Shown here: one piece after another, positions 1-8,586 of the stretch
How the letters are laid out: the number at the start of each line of letters is the position of its first letter
How positions within the stretch are numbered: position 1 is the first letter of the stretch
NCBI RefSeq assembly: GCF_013404595.1
Contig: NZ_JABVAX010000014.1
Coordinates: forward strand, 1 to 64,000
From: Jannaschia marina
Lineage (GTDB): Bacteria; Pseudomonadota; Alphaproteobacteria; Rhodobacterales; Rhodobacteraceae
DNA length: 64,000 nucleotides
Reading direction: 5' to 3'
Position numbers and translations under genes: made by a program
The notes under the pieces: model-generated
What the model saw: only the letters and a program-made list of their open reading frames with translations
Databases searched by the model: none
Told to the model about the DNA's origin: nothing

Positions 1-41
1 CGATAAAACAGGTTCTCCTGCGCTTCCAACCGTCCCATCAT
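1..41 (-). mobile_element. Transposase N-terminus, IS1182/IS5-like, cut by window edge
   Basis: The minus strand opens with two adjacent ATG codons and reads MMGRLEAQENLFYR before leaving the window. A start of the form MMGR followed by a short spacer and LFY is typical, from memory, of IS1182-type and related IS5-superfamily transposases. A purine-rich GGGGGCG lies just upstream of the start as a possible ribosome binding site. Only 13 to 14 residues are visible, so whether the transposase is intact or broken cannot be told. The terminal inverted repeat would lie to the right of the start, but I could not place it. This is an inference from a very short match. Confidence 0.45.
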
Positions 42-346
42 CGCCCGCCCCCCATGCCATATGGCACGATTGAATCAGCCGATCACACCCCAATCAAGGC
101 CAGAGTTTTTCACCAGCATCGGACGCTTGTGACGAGACCAAGAAGGGCGACAATTAGGGCGCTCGGCGACTGGTTTGCCAAATATATAATCGCCTAAGGT
201 TAACGATGCGGGTTCCGACGCGTGCGGGCCAGGTCGTGGCGGATCCGACCCGGATGGCACCGGGCCGACAGGACATCGAAGACCTGTCGGTCGCACCGTC
301 GGTTCGATCTACCGCGTACCGTGCACGGCCCCTCGTCCAGCCGATC
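42..346. other. Non-coding stretch, probable insertion-sequence left end
   Basis: No convincing gene is seen between the transposase start and the end of the LOG-family gene. The part up to about position 205 is clearly more AT-rich than the neighbours (for example AAATATATAATCG near 180) and probably contains the insertion-sequence leader and its outer end. The part from about 205 to 346 returns to the GC-rich composition of the chromosome and is the 3' flank of the LOG-family gene. No terminator hairpin with a T run was found. Confidence 0.3.
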
Positions 347-1186
347 TCAGCGATGCCATGCCCGCCGCGTGCGCGGGTGTGGCCAGTTCTCCATCAGCGC
401 AAGCGCGTCCTCGGCGGTTTCCACGAAGCGGAAGAGGTCGATGTCGTCCGCTCCGATCGTTCCGGCCTCCTGCAGCGCTTCCCAGTTCACGATGGAGCGC
501 CAGAAGTCCTCGCCGAACAGAAGGAACGGCACGCGCTCCATCCGGCCCGTCTGGATCAATGTCAGCGCCTCGAAGAGCTCGTCGAGCGTGCCGAAGCCAC
601 CCGGAAAGACGCAGATCGCGCTCGCCCGCATCAGGAAATGCATCTTGCGGATCGCGAAGTAGTGGAAGTTGAAGCTCAGATCCGGTGTGACGAACTCGTT
701 CGGGGCCTGCTCGTGCGGCAGAACGATGTTGAGACCGATCGAGCGGCCGCCGGCGTCCGCGGCTCCGCGGTTGCCCGCTTCCATCACCCCCGGCCCGCCC
801 CCGGTCACGATGACGTTCTCCCGACCGTCCGACGTCGCGAGGGACCGCTCCGTCACCATCTTCGCGAAGCGGCGGGCCTCGTCGTACTGCGCGGTCAGCC
901 TGCGCAGCGTTTCCGTGCGCGCCGTCTCCCTGTGCTCGGGACGGGGGATGCGCGCGCCGCCAAACATCACCACGGTCGACGTGACCTCGGCTTCGTCCAT
1001 CAAAAGTTCCGGCTTCATCAGCTCGAGCTGCAGGCGCACGGGGCGCAACTCGTCCCGGCAGAGGAAATCCTCGTCGGCGAAGGCCAGACGGTAGGCCGGG
1101 TTCCGGGTCTGCGGCGTCTCGGGGACGGTGCGGGCCGTGGTGCGGTCTTCCTTGGAATGGCGGAGCGGGTGGCGGGCGTCGGTCAT
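347..1186 (-). CDS. LOG family protein (TIGR00730-type Rossmann protein)
   Basis: The 279-residue product is a Rossmann-like LOG protein, once annotated as lysine decarboxylase. Biochemically studied LOG members release cytokinin-type bases from nucleoside 5'-monophosphates; the bacterial role is usually unknown. The hallmark motifs are present: GGGPGVMEA at about residues 129-137 and PGGFGTLDE at about 195-203, the latter being the nucleotide/phosphate-binding and catalytic signature. The first 60 or so residues are an extension beyond the core, as in the longer LOG subgroup. The ATG at 1186 follows GAGGACCGA, an acceptable ribosome site. The next gene on the same strand begins upstream at 1686, so the two may be transcribed together. 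Confidence 0.85.
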   Translation of the reverse strand: MTDARHPLRHSKEDRTTARTVPETPQTRNPAYRLAFADEDFLCRDELRPVRLQLELMKPELLMDEAEVTSTVVMFGGARIPRPEHRETARTETLRRLTAQYDEARRFAKMVTERSLATSDGRENVIVTGGGPGVMEAGNRGAADAGGRSIGLNIVLPHEQAPNEFVTPDLSFNFHYFAIRKMHFLMRASAICVFPGGFGTLDELFEALTLIQTGRMERVPFLLFGEDFWRSIVNWEALQEAGTIGADDIDLFRFVETAEDALALMENWPHPRTRRAWHR

Positions 1187-1230
1187 GTCGGTCCTCGGAT
1201 TGGATCAGCGGGGTCTAGCAGGCGTTCGCG

Positions 1231-1686
1231 TCAAAGCCGAGAGAGGATGAGCCCGCCGGCCACCATCGCCAGCGCCAGCACCCGCGTGGGCGTGATCGGG
1301 TGAACCGGGGCGGCGAAGGCCCCGATCGCGTCGAGGACGAGCGCCGCCGAGAGCTGCCCGAGCAGAAGCGCGGCGAAGGCCGTGAGGATGCCGATCGTCG
1401 GCACCGACCAGAGCATCGCCCAGACGACGACCGCACCGAGAAGCCCGCCGAGCCAGTAGACCGGGGGCATCGACGTGGCCTTCGCCAGCGACGGTGCCTG
1501 ACCGAAGAGGACCGTCAGCAGAAGGAGCGCGACGAAGCCCACGCCGAAGCTGATCGCCGCGGCGGCGACGCCCCCGCCGATGCCCCGGCCGAGCGCGGCG
1601 TTGAGCGGGGCCTGCACGCCGAAGCCCACGCCGGCGGCGAAGACCACGAGGATGGGAATCAGGAGGGCGGGCGACAGGCTGGGCAT
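1231..1686 (-). CDS. YdcZ/DUF606-type DMT-superfamily membrane protein
   Basis: This 151-residue protein is almost entirely hydrophobic, with about five membrane segments and the FGVQAPLNAALG motif near its N-terminus that I associate with the YdcZ (DUF606) family, a half-length relative of the drug/metabolite transporter superfamily. Such proteins are thought to work as dimers or pairs in the inner membrane; the substrate is unknown. The frame is open further upstream, but the ATG at 1686 is preceded by CCGGAGGTCCCC, a near-ideal ribosome site, and starts the first hydrophobic segment cleanly, so it is chosen. It lies between the AraC-type regulator and the LOG gene on the same strand. Confidence 0.75.
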   Translation of the reverse strand: MPSLSPALLIPILVVFAAGVGFGVQAPLNAALGRGIGGGVAAAAISFGVGFVALLLLTVLFGQAPSLAKATSMPPVYWLGGLLGAVVVWAMLWSVPTIGILTAFAALLLGQLSAALVLDAIGAFAAPVHPITPTRVLALAMVAGGLILSRL

Positions 1687-1807
1687 GGGGACCTCCGGTG
1701 CGGGTTTCACGGCACGGTAGCGATCCGTGCCGCGATGCACAGGGGTTTCTTGTCGGCACGCGGCGAGGAGACCCTGCTGTCCGCCGGGTTGCCGCGGCCC
1801 TCGGGGC

Positions 1808-2965
1808 TCAGCGTCTCAGGTCGGAGGGCGTCTTGCCCGTATGGCGCTTGAAAGCCTTGTAGAAGGCCGAGCGGGAATTGAAGCCCACGTCATAGGCGAT
1901 CGTCAGGATCGTCTCGTCCGTCGTGTTCAGCTGTTCGATGGCGCTCTCGATCCGCCATCCGTTCACGAGGTCGAAGAAGCTCTTGTTCAGGTGCGTGTTC
2001 AAAGCCTGCGACACGTAATGGGAGGTGACGCCGATGTGCTTTCCCAGATCCCAGAGCGACAGGTTGGGGTCGCGGTAGAGCGCGTCCTCGGCCATGGCGT
2101 CCTCGACCTTGCGGGCAATGCGGCGCAGGCGGTCGTCATCCAGTGCGGATTTCTCGTATTTCCTCGACTGCCGCGCGTCGGGTTCCGGCGTCGCCACGAC
2201 GGGGTGGCGGGTCAGGCCGGGCCGCTGGCGCAGGCCCCAGACCCCGAGAGCCCAGAACAGGCCGAGCAACGCCAGGCTGTTCACGACGGGCCACCACATA
2301 TCGCGCGTCTGCTCGGCAAAGAGGCCGGACACGACCGATGCGGTGAGCGCGATGTTCACGCAGAGGTAGGCGGCCATGCAGGCCAGGAGGACCCAGATCC
2401 AGGTCAACTCGCGGTTCTCCGTGCTGGCGAAGACCTCCCGGAGACGGACGCGATAGGCCAGCAGGCGACGGACGATCAGGTAGATGTAAGTGGCGACGAC
2501 CGCCTTGAAGAGGAGGTCCGCCAGCAGGACGGCTGCCCCGACGAGGACGAAGCGCAGGGCGCGGGGGTCGTTCTCCTGCAGCGCGTCCGCGTCGAACCCG
2601 TTCGGCAGCAGCAGAAGCGTCCAGAAGAGCAGCAGTACCGGAACGATCGCGGCCACGTGGCGCAAGAGGTTCGGGATGCGGTCGACTGGGCCCTCGGTCG
2701 TGAGCGCGCGCACGTAGGCCCAGAGCAGGAACGGCAGGGTCGTCTCGAGCCCCGCGACGAGCACGCTTGCGCGGAAGAGGAGCCCCGTGCCGTCGGGATC
2801 GAACGTCTCGTGCAACAGGCCGATCCCGAGCGACGCCCCCTGGAACAGGAACAGAAGCGCGAGGGGAAGATAAACACCGGGATCCCGCCGGCGGAGCAGC
2901 AGGAGATGCGCGCAGAACAGGCAGATGCCGGTCGTGGCGATACCGATGGAGGTTTCCAGTGTCAT
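1808..2965 (-). CDS. Membrane-anchored AraC-family transcriptional regulator
   Basis: The 385-residue protein has two parts. Residues 1 to about 245 hold seven or so hydrophobic segments, suggesting an integral membrane sensor domain. Residues about 280-385 form an AraC/XylS DNA-binding domain with two helix-turn-helix units, the second ending in the family signature (IAYDVGFNSRSAFYKAFK, then HTGKTPSDLRR at the C-terminus). This membrane-plus-AraC arrangement is a recognised architecture, and these regulators probably sense an envelope or extracellular signal, but the ligand is not known. The ATG at 2965 begins directly with the first hydrophobic helix. It is transcribed toward the YdcZ-like gene, 121 bases away, which is a candidate target. 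Confidence 0.85.
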   Translation of the reverse strand: MTLETSIGIATTGICLFCAHLLLLRRRDPGVYLPLALLFLFQGASLGIGLLHETFDPDGTGLLFRASVLVAGLETTLPFLLWAYVRALTTEGPVDRIPNLLRHVAAIVPVLLLFWTLLLLPNGFDADALQENDPRALRFVLVGAAVLLADLLFKAVVATYIYLIVRRLLAYRVRLREVFASTENRELTWIWVLLACMAAYLCVNIALTASVVSGLFAEQTRDMWWPVVNSLALLGLFWALGVWGLRQRPGLTRHPVVATPEPDARQSRKYEKSALDDDRLRRIARKVEDAMAEDALYRDPNLSLWDLGKHIGVTSHYVSQALNTHLNKSFFDLVNGWRIESAIEQLNTTDETILTIAYDVGFNSRSAFYKAFKRHTGKTPSDLRR

Positions 2966-3076
2966 GGGATGCCCGTCCCGGCCTCCTTGCGTTTCTAGAT
3001 GGTCTGCGACGCCGCCGAGGGGATCGCAATCCCGGGTGAGATCGGGTCCCCGTCGGACGGGGACCCGCCGTCTGCG

Positions 3077-3259
3077 TCAAAGGCCGATGACCGAGGTCGC
3101 GAGCGCCTGGTTCTCGGCGGCCACCCGTTCCTGGACGGCGCGGCAGGCCTGAAGGTTTCCTTCGAGGCAGGCCGTATCGAGCTGTTCGCGCGCGGCGATC
3201 TCCGCGGGGGACTCGCAGGCGCTGAGGCCCAGGAAGGCCAGGATCATGAGTTTCTTCAT
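3077..3259 (-). CDS. Small predicted lipoprotein (60 aa)
   Basis: This 60-residue product begins MKKLMILAFLGLSACESP: a two-lysine n-region, a hydrophobic stretch and the lipobox LSAC, so Cys15 is the likely lipidated residue after signal peptidase II cleavage. The mature part is about 45 residues, mostly helical and charged, with two further cysteines (in TACLEGNLQACRAV) that could form a disulfide. The GNLQACRAVQER stretch recalls small Rhodobacterales lipoproteins of unknown role. The frame is open upstream, but the signal peptide fixes the start at 3259. No function can be assigned. Confidence 0.65.
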   Translation of the reverse strand: MKKLMILAFLGLSACESPAEIAAREQLDTACLEGNLQACRAVQERVAAENQALATSVIGL

Positions 3260-3575
3260 CGTCGTTTTTCTCTTCTTTCTTCGGCGCGGGCCGTCACGGC
3301 CAGGAACGAGGGTCGGTCCGCGCGCAGGTCTGTGTTGGAGGGAAGTCTGTCTTTGTGAGTGAGGTCGTACCGGGTCTCCTGGATGAGCGATCGGTGGGAC
3401 CCTGACCCGTCTGATGCGGTCCTGTCGTCCACCCCAACGGGCGGAGACACCTCTTTGCGGCGGCGAGGCGGCCGGCCCCCCACGGGCCGGGTTTCCGCGC
3501 GCCCGCAGGATTGCCCCGTGCGGGGCAGGCGGATAAGAGCGGGCCAGTCTTTTCCCCGCCCCAAAGAGGCCGCCC
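3260..3575. promoter_or_regulatory. Divergent intergenic region, small lipoprotein / dapD
   Basis: About 316 bases separate the divergently transcribed lipoprotein and dapD and must hold both promoters. I see no gene in it. Two GC-rich inverted repeats are visible: TGCCCCG-TG-CGGGGCA near 3511-3526, and a GGCCGG/CCGGCC-type repeat near 3469-3490 just before it. Either could be an operator or part of the dapD 5' leader. No clear -35/-10 pair could be chosen. Confidence 0.35.
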
Positions 3576-4403
3576 ATGTCGAACGATCAGCTGGAAACCG
3601 CCATCGAAGCCGCTTGGGAGGCGCGCGACACGATCACGCCGCAGACCACGGGCGAGGCGCGGGAGGCGATCGAGGCCACGCTCGACGCCCTCGACAGCGG
3701 CAGCCTGCGCGTCGCGGAGCGGCAGGACAGTGGCGACTGGCACGTCAATCAATGGGCCAAGAAGGCCGTGCTTCTGGGCTTCCGCCTCAAGGACATGGAG
3801 TTGCAGTCGGGCGGTCCGCAGGGCAGCAGCTGGTGGGACAAGGTCGACAGCAAGTTCCACGGCTGGAACGCGGCCAAGTGGGAGCAGGCGGGCTTCCGCG
3901 CGGTGCCGAACTGCGTGGTGCGCAAGTCGGCCTACGTCGCGCCTGGCGTGGTGCTGATGCCGTCCTTCGTGAACCTCGGGGCCTATGTCGACAGCGGCAC
4001 CATGGTCGACACCTGGGCCACCGTCGGGTCCTGCGCGCAGATCGGCAAGAACGTGCATCTCTCGGGCGGCGTCGGCATCGGCGGGGTTCTGGAGCCGATG
4101 CAAGCGGGACCGACGATCATCGAGGACAATTGCTTCATCGGGGCCCGCTCGGAGGTCGTCGAGGGCTGCATCGTGCGCGAAGGTTCGGTGCTCGGCATGG
4201 GCGTCTTCATCGGCAAGTCGACCAAGATCGTCGACCGCGAGACCGGGGACGTGATGTACGGCGAGGTACCGCCCTATTCTGTCGTCGTGGCGGGCTCGAT
4301 GCCCTCGAAGAACGGCGTGAACCTCTATTGCGCCGTGATCGTGAAGCGGGTCGACGCGCAGACCCGCTCCAAGACCGGTATCAACGAGCTTCTGCGCGAC
4401 TGA
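3576..4403 (+). CDS. dapD: 2,3,4,5-tetrahydropyridine-2,6-dicarboxylate N-succinyltransferase
   Basis: DapD transfers succinyl from succinyl-CoA to tetrahydrodipicolinate, a step of the succinylase route to meso-diaminopimelate and lysine. The 275-residue length is normal for the family. The N-terminal helical domain (about 1-100) is followed by a left-handed parallel beta-helix of hexapeptide repeats (about 105-225), with family stretches such as [20 protein letters not shown] and [11 protein letters not shown]. The start at 3576 follows AAAGAGGCCGCCC, a good ribosome site. The later pathway enzyme dapE lies about 2.2 kb downstream on the same strand, though other genes intervene. Confidence 0.97.
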   Translation: MSNDQLETAIEAAWEARDTITPQTTGEAREAIEATLDALDSGSLRVAERQDSGDWHVNQWAKKAVLLGFRLKDMELQSGGPQGSSWWDKVDSKFHGWNAAKWEQAGFRAVPNCVVRKSAYVAPGVVLMPSFVNLGAYVDSGTMVDTWATVGSCAQIGKNVHLSGGVGIGGVLEPMQAGPTIIEDNCFIGARSEVVEGCIVREGSVLGMGVFIGKSTKIVDRETGDVMYGEVPPYSVVVAGSMPSKNGVNLYCAVIVKRVDAQTRSKTGINELLRD

Positions 4404-4473
4404 GCGGGCAGAAGCATCTGGTCTGTCGGGGCCCTACCCCGGACCCCGGAGTATTGGGGAAGTAGAGAAGCGG

Positions 4474-4716
4474 CTATTTGCCCGAGGCGTCCCTTTCGAG
4501 GGCCGCTTCTTCCAGTGCATCCATGTAGGCGCGTGCGGCCTTTGTGCGGCCAAGCCCCCTCCAGAGCGCCTTGCGCCACGCGCGATGTGCCGAGCGCGGC
4601 TCCCATTGCAGGCGCGCGGTCGCCAGCCAGTCGCGCAGGGCAGGCGGCAGGGCATCGTAGTCGGCCATGACCCGCTTGCGGTCACGGGCTTCGATCAGGG
4701 GCGACTTGCGGGGCAT
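4474..4716 (-). CDS. Small conserved hypothetical protein, DUF6525-like
   Basis: The 80-residue product is basic, rich in Arg, Ala and Trp, with no membrane segment or signal peptide; its composition and the WLATARLQWEPRSAHRAWRK region suggest a small helical, possibly nucleic-acid-associated protein. It resembles the short Rhodobacterales proteins I remember as DUF6525, but the assignment is tentative. The ATG at 4716 is 14 bases beyond a GGAGG, with another, out-of-frame ATG in between, so the exact start is uncertain. It faces dapD tail to tail. Confidence 0.5.
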   Translation of the reverse strand: MPRKSPLIEARDRKRVMADYDALPPALRDWLATARLQWEPRSAHRAWRKALWRGLGRTKAARAYMDALEEAALERDASGK

Positions 4717-4817
4717 GGAGGTGACATGCGCCTCCGCGCGGGTGCTGTCAAACCCGGGAACCGCGGCGCGTTCCGCGCGTTTTCACTCCATCACGCACAA
4801 CCAAGGAGAGATGCGTC

Positions 4818-5063
4818 ATGGGTCTCGGATTCTTCGCCTCCATCATCGTCGGCGGCCTGGCCGGATGGATCGCCAGCATGATTATGAAGGCCGACACGGG
4901 CCTTCTGTTGAACATCGTCCTCGGGATCGTCGGGGCCGTCGTCCTGAACGCGATCCTGAGCCTCGTCGGCATCTATGCCGCGAACGCGTGGATCCCGCAG
5001 CTTTTCGTGGGCATCGCCGGGGCCTGCCTGCTGATCTTCGGTGTGCGGGCGGTGCGCAACTAG
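4818..5063 (+). CDS. GlsB/YeaQ/YmgE-family stress-response membrane protein
   Basis: This 81-residue protein has three hydrophobic segments, with the family patterns VGGLAGWIASMIMK near the N-terminus and NIVLGIVGAVVLNAIL in the middle. It belongs to the transglycosylase-associated (GlsB/YeaQ/YmgE) group of small inner-membrane proteins, often induced by stress; molecular function is unknown. Glycine-rich helix packing motifs are evident in all three helices. The start follows AAGGAGAGATGCGTC, a strong ribosome site. Two hairpins follow the stop codon. Confidence 0.9.
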   Translation: MGLGFFASIIVGGLAGWIASMIMKADTGLLLNIVLGIVGAVVLNAILSLVGIYAANAWIPQLFVGIAGACLLIFGVRAVRN

Positions 5064-5072
5064 GGTCACGTA

Positions 5073-5133
5073 ATCGTCGGGCCCGACCCGACGATCTTCC
5101 CAATAGATGGCCGGGTCACGCCTGGCCATTTTC
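5073..5133 (+). terminator. Tandem hairpins downstream of the GlsB-like gene
   Basis: Two hairpins lie between the GlsB-like gene and the convergent channel gene. The first is a perfect 9-bp stem, ATCGTCGGG with CCCGACGAT, around a 5-base loop at 5073-5095. The second, at 5107-5129, is ATGGCC with GGCCAT around 11 bases, followed by TTTTC. The second looks like an intrinsic terminator for the plus-strand gene; the first may serve either strand. Confidence 0.55.
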
Positions 5134-5141
5134 GCGTCGGT

Positions 5142-6212
5142 TCAGCGGTCCGTGTAGGACGCCCCGAACCATGTCCGCTGGATCTCGCCATAGGTGCCGT
5201 CTTCCTCCAACCGCAGGAGTGCGCGGTTGATGCGTTCCCGCAGGTCCGAGCCGGTCGGCAGGGCGATGCCGTAGTATTCCCGCTGGAACACCCGGTCGAT
5301 GAGCCGCGCGTCGAGGTCGGGCGTGCTCTGCAGGTAGTAGGCGAGAACCGGGCCGTCGAAGGCGATCGCGTCGATTTCGCCGCCCTCGAAGGCATTCTGG
5401 AGCGTCGCGAGGTCCGCGTATGTCTGATGGGCGACGCGACGGGTTTCGAGATAGGTGGCGGTGGTCGAGCCTTCGGTCGTGCCGACCTTGCGACCGTCGA
5501 GATCGGTGATGCGCGCCACGTCCTGATTGATCGCGTCGAGCGTCAGGTTCGCGGTGATCTGCGCCACGAAGATCGAGACGACGAAGAGGCTGCCGACGAT
5601 CATCAGCACACCGAAGACCCGGCCGAGCGGTGAGGCCGGGTCCTTCTCCTTGTAGTCGCCCGAGATCAGCACGTTCAGCGCCCACCAGAAGGCCGGAAAG
5701 GCCGCGCTGCGGGCATCGGTGCCGAAGTAGTCGTGCCGTCGCCGCTCGAAGGCCCACATCAGCATCCCCAGGGCGAAGAGCCCGCCTATGGCCAGAAGCC
5801 CGAGCAGAAGAAGCCGCGGCGAGAAGGCCGCGCGCAGCATCGGCCAGATCCCCGTCTCGGAGGTCATCAGCACCTGCACGCCGGCGCTGAAGATCGGCTG
5901 CGTGAAGTCCATGCGGGTTTCCCGGTCGGCCGTGATCGAGATGTTGGCGACGGCGGCATTTGCCTCGCCCGCCTCGACGGCCGCGAGCATGTCGGGAAAG
6001 GAAGCATAGCGGCGCACGTCGTAGACGAGACCCAGTTCCGCCGAGAGCGCGGCCCACAGATCGAGCGCGAAGCCCGTTTCTGCGCCGTCGACCGTCATCG
6101 AGAAGGGCGGGCGCGTTACCGTTGCAACGATGAGCCGGTCGCTCTCCGAGCCCTGCGGCCGAGCGGGCAGTGCGGTAATCAGAACGAGGAACAGGCTCAA
6201 CAGGACACGCAT
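5142..6212 (-). CDS. Glutamate-receptor-like channel / periplasmic-binding fusion protein
   Basis: The 356-residue protein has the layout of a prokaryotic ionotropic glutamate-receptor-like channel. Residues 1-20 are a signal peptide; about 25-125 are the first lobe of an extracellular solute-binding domain with the ligand-type Arg in DRETRMDFTQP; about 133-156 and 197-222 are membrane helices flanking a re-entrant pore segment (about 172-190); residues about 232-350 are the second lobe. The pore reads FWWALNVLISGDYKEKDP rather than the potassium-type TVGYGD, so ion selectivity is unclear. The start MRVLLS at 6212 begins the signal peptide. It could instead be a binding protein with a degenerate channel. 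The gene upstream, at 6277, is divergent. Confidence 0.75.
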   Translation of the reverse strand: MRVLLSLFLVLITALPARPQGSESDRLIVATVTRPPFSMTVDGAETGFALDLWAALSAELGLVYDVRRYASFPDMLAAVEAGEANAAVANISITADRETRMDFTQPIFSAGVQVLMTSETGIWPMLRAAFSPRLLLLGLLAIGGLFALGMLMWAFERRRHDYFGTDARSAAFPAFWWALNVLISGDYKEKDPASPLGRVFGVLMIVGSLFVVSIFVAQITANLTLDAINQDVARITDLDGRKVGTTEGSTTATYLETRRVAHQTYADLATLQNAFEGGEIDAIAFDGPVLAYYLQSTPDLDARLIDRVFQREYYGIALPTGSDLRERINRALLRLEEDGTYGEIQRTWFGASYTDR

Positions 6213-6276
6213 TGGGGCATGACGCACGGGGCGGGCTCGGTTGACAAGCCCCCGGTCAGGGCGGACACCCGGGAGC

Positions 6277-6618
6277 ATGTCCGACAAGAAGCCCAAGCGC
6301 CCGCATTTCGTTTTCACGCTCCTCGTGGAGGTGGGCCGCAAGTCCGGTGACGGTCTGCCCGACGGGGCTTCGGGTGCGGCCCTCATGTGCTACGCCAGTG
6401 GCGTCGACGAGGACGAAGCCGTGCGCGAGACGGTCGCCGTTCTCAAGACCGCCGATCTGAACGTGCTGGAGGTGACGGGCTACGGCTCGCTCGAGGAGCG
6501 GGAGGCCGAGGGCCATGACATCGACCCCGAGGAACGCAAGCTGATGGCGCGGGCGCTGCGCGAGAACTCGGTCGTGGTCGCGCAGACGACCGTCTTCCGG
6601 GAGGGCGAGGATGACTGA
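6277..6618 (+). CDS. Conserved hypothetical protein preceding dapE
   Basis: This 113-residue soluble protein has no signal peptide. It is acidic toward its C-terminus and alternates beta and helical stretches ([15 protein letters not shown] near the start, [15 protein letters not shown] at the end), suggesting a small alpha/beta fold. I do not recognise a named family. The ATG at 6277 ([10 protein letters not shown]) is preferred over an in-frame upstream start because it removes a low-complexity tail. Its stop overlaps the dapE start by eight bases, so translation of the two is probably coupled, suggesting a shared physiological setting but not proving one. Confidence 0.7.
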   Translation: MSDKKPKRPHFVFTLLVEVGRKSGDGLPDGASGAALMCYASGVDEDEAVRETVAVLKTADLNVLEVTGYGSLEEREAEGHDIDPEERKLMARALRENSVVVAQTTVFREGEDD

Positions 6619-7762
6619 CCCGGTCGCGCTCACGCAGGCGCTCGTCCGCTGTCCCTCGGTCACGCCCGAGGAGGGCGGGGCGCTCGTGCTGCTGGAGGAG
6701 CTGCTGTCGGGCGCGGGCTTTGCCTGCACGCGGGTCGACCGGAACGGGACGCCGAACCTCTACGCCCGCTGGGGCGCGAAGGGCCACCCGCGGACCTTCG
6801 GCTTCAATGGCCACACCGACGTGGTGCCCGTGGGCGACCGTGCGGCCTGGACGAAGGACCCCTTCGGCGGCGAAATCGACGACGGCTGGCTCTACGGGCG
6901 CGGCGCGACCGACATGAAATCTGGCGTCGCCGCCTTCGCCGCGGCTGCCGTGGACTTCGTGAACGAAAGCCCGCCCGACGGCGCGGTCGTCATCGCCATC
7001 ACCGGCGACGAGGAGGGGGGCGCGACCGACGGGACCGTCGCGCTTCTCAACTGGATGGAGACGGAGGGGGAAAGACTCGACGTCTGCCTCGTCGGTGAGC
7101 CGACCTGCCCCGAACACATGGGCCAGATGATCAAGATCGGCCGGCGCGGCTCGCTTACGGCCTGGTTCACGGCAACGGGACGGCAGGGGCACTCCGCCTA
7201 CCCGCATCTGGCGCTCAATCCCTTGCCGGCGCTCGCACGGCTCATGGCCGACCTGTCGGAGCAGGTCTTCGACGAGGGCACCGATCACTTCGATGCGTCG
7301 ACCCTTGCGCTGGTCACGATGGACGTCGGGAACCCGGCCACGAACGTCATCCCCGCCGAAGGCCGCGCGACCGTCAACATCCGCTTCAACGACGCGCATA
7401 CCGGCGCGGACCTCATCGCGTGGATGCGCGGCGAGGCCGATCGCATTTCCGCCGAGACTGGCGTGACGATCGGGATGGAGACGAAGATCTCGGGCGAGAG
7501 CTTCCTGACGCCGCCCGGTCCCCTGTCTGACCTCGTCTCGCAGGCCGTGCAGATCGAGACGAACCGCGTGCCGGAGCTCTCGACGACAGGCGGCACCTCG
7601 GATGCGCGTTTCGTTAAGGACCATTGCGCGGTCGTGGAATTCGGCCTCGTCGGTCACCGGATGCATGCCGTCGACGAGCGCGTCCGGGTGGAGCAGATCG
7701 GGCAGTTGAAGGCGATCTACGGTCGCATCCTGCGCGACTATTTCGACGGGACGCCCGGCTGA
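6611..7762 (+). CDS. dapE: Succinyl-diaminopimelate desuccinylase
   Basis: DapE, an M20-family zinc hydrolase, removes succinate from N-succinyl-LL-diaminopimelate, giving the precursor of meso-diaminopimelate and lysine. The 383-residue length is standard. Visible motifs are the metal-ligand stretch [14 protein letters not shown] near residue 63, [11 protein letters not shown] near 96, and the catalytic Glu pair in TGDEEGG near 133. The dimerisation insert occupies the middle of the protein, and [11 protein letters not shown] near 325 matches the conserved C-terminal metal site region. The ATG at 6611 follows GGAGGGCGAGG. It overlaps the preceding small gene and ends ten bases before the convergent yaaA. 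Confidence 0.97.
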   Translation: MTDPVALTQALVRCPSVTPEEGGALVLLEELLSGAGFACTRVDRNGTPNLYARWGAKGHPRTFGFNGHTDVVPVGDRAAWTKDPFGGEIDDGWLYGRGATDMKSGVAAFAAAAVDFVNESPPDGAVVIAITGDEEGGATDGTVALLNWMETEGERLDVCLVGEPTCPEHMGQMIKIGRRGSLTAWFTATGRQGHSAYPHLALNPLPALARLMADLSEQVFDEGTDHFDASTLALVTMDVGNPATNVIPAEGRATVNIRFNDAHTGADLIAWMRGEADRISAETGVTIGMETKISGESFLTPPGPLSDLVSQAVQIETNRVPELSTTGGTSDARFVKDHCAVVEFGLVGHRMHAVDERVRVEQIGQLKAIYGRILRDYFDGTPG

Positions 7763-7772
7763 GCCTCTCGGG

Positions 7773-8543
7773 TCAGGCGGCCTTCTGTGCCGTATCGGGC
7801 CGCAGGAACACCGGGGCCTCGGCGGTCGAGCGGTCGGGCTGGTAGGCATAGCCGCCGGTCTCGAAGGCCGCGAGCTCGGCCGGGTCGGTAATACGGTTCT
7901 CCATGACGAAACGCGCCATTGCCCCGCGCGCCTGCTTGGCGAAGAAGCTGATCACCTTGGGGCCGGCGGGCTTGTCCTCGAGGAAGGTCGGCGTAATGAC
8001 CGGAAGGGTCAGGACCGAGCGGTCGACCGCGCCGAAATACTCCTGGCTTGCGCAGTTCAGAAGATGGGTCGCGCCAACCGCCTCCGCGTCGGCGTTTAGC
8101 GCCCGCGCGATCCGGTCGCCCCAGAAGGCATAGAGCGTCTTGCCGCGCGGCGTCTTGAGGCGGCTTCCCATCTCCAGCCGGTACGGCTTGAGCGCATCGA
8201 AGGGGCCGAGCAGGCCGAACATCCCCGACAGGATGCGCAGATGCCCGCCCGCGTGGCGCAGCGCGTCTTCCGACAGCGTGGCGGCCTCGAGCCCGGTATA
8301 GGTGTCGCCCGCGAAGGCGAAGAGCGCCGCCTTCTCGGGGGCTTTATCCCAGTCGCGGAAGCGGTCCCGGTTCAGGACGGCAAGGCTCTCCGAGATCGAC
8401 ATGAGTTTCATCAGATCGGCCACCGACAGCCCGCGCGTCACGTCGAGAAGCTCCGTCACCTCGCCCGGAAAGCGGATCGGCGTGGTCTCGTGCGTCACGA
8501 CGTCGAAGTCGAGCTTCTTGGCGGGCGAGAGGACGGTCAGCAT
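7773..8543 (-). CDS. yaaA: Peroxide stress protein YaaA (DUF328)
   Basis: YaaA lowers free intracellular iron and limits oxidative DNA damage in Escherichia coli, and binds DNA; the reaction, if any, is not defined. The 256-residue protein has the family N-terminus MLTVLSPAKKLDFD and the conserved stretches YTGLEAATL, LRILSGMFGLL and YAFWGDRI. The ATG at 8543 follows CAAAGGAGCCGCCC, a strong ribosome site, so the in-frame upstream codons are excluded. It lies just downstream of recQ on the same strand, 43 bases away, so the two could share a transcript. Confidence 0.93.
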   Translation of the reverse strand: MLTVLSPAKKLDFDVVTHETTPIRFPGEVTELLDVTRGLSVADLMKLMSISESLAVLNRDRFRDWDKAPEKAALFAFAGDTYTGLEAATLSEDALRHAGGHLRILSGMFGLLGPFDALKPYRLEMGSRLKTPRGKTLYAFWGDRIARALNADAEAVGATHLLNCASQEYFGAVDRSVLTLPVITPTFLEDKPAGPKVISFFAKQARGAMARFVMENRITDPAELAAFETGGYAYQPDRSTAEAPVFLRPDTAQKAA

Positions 8544-8586
8544 GGGCGGCTCCTTTGGCCTCAATCTAGGGACCGGCGCGCGGGCC

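Noticed and set aside
301..310. GGTTCGATCT resembling a tRNA T-loop
   Set aside because: No acceptor, D-arm or anticodon stem could be drawn around it in either strand; it is a chance match.
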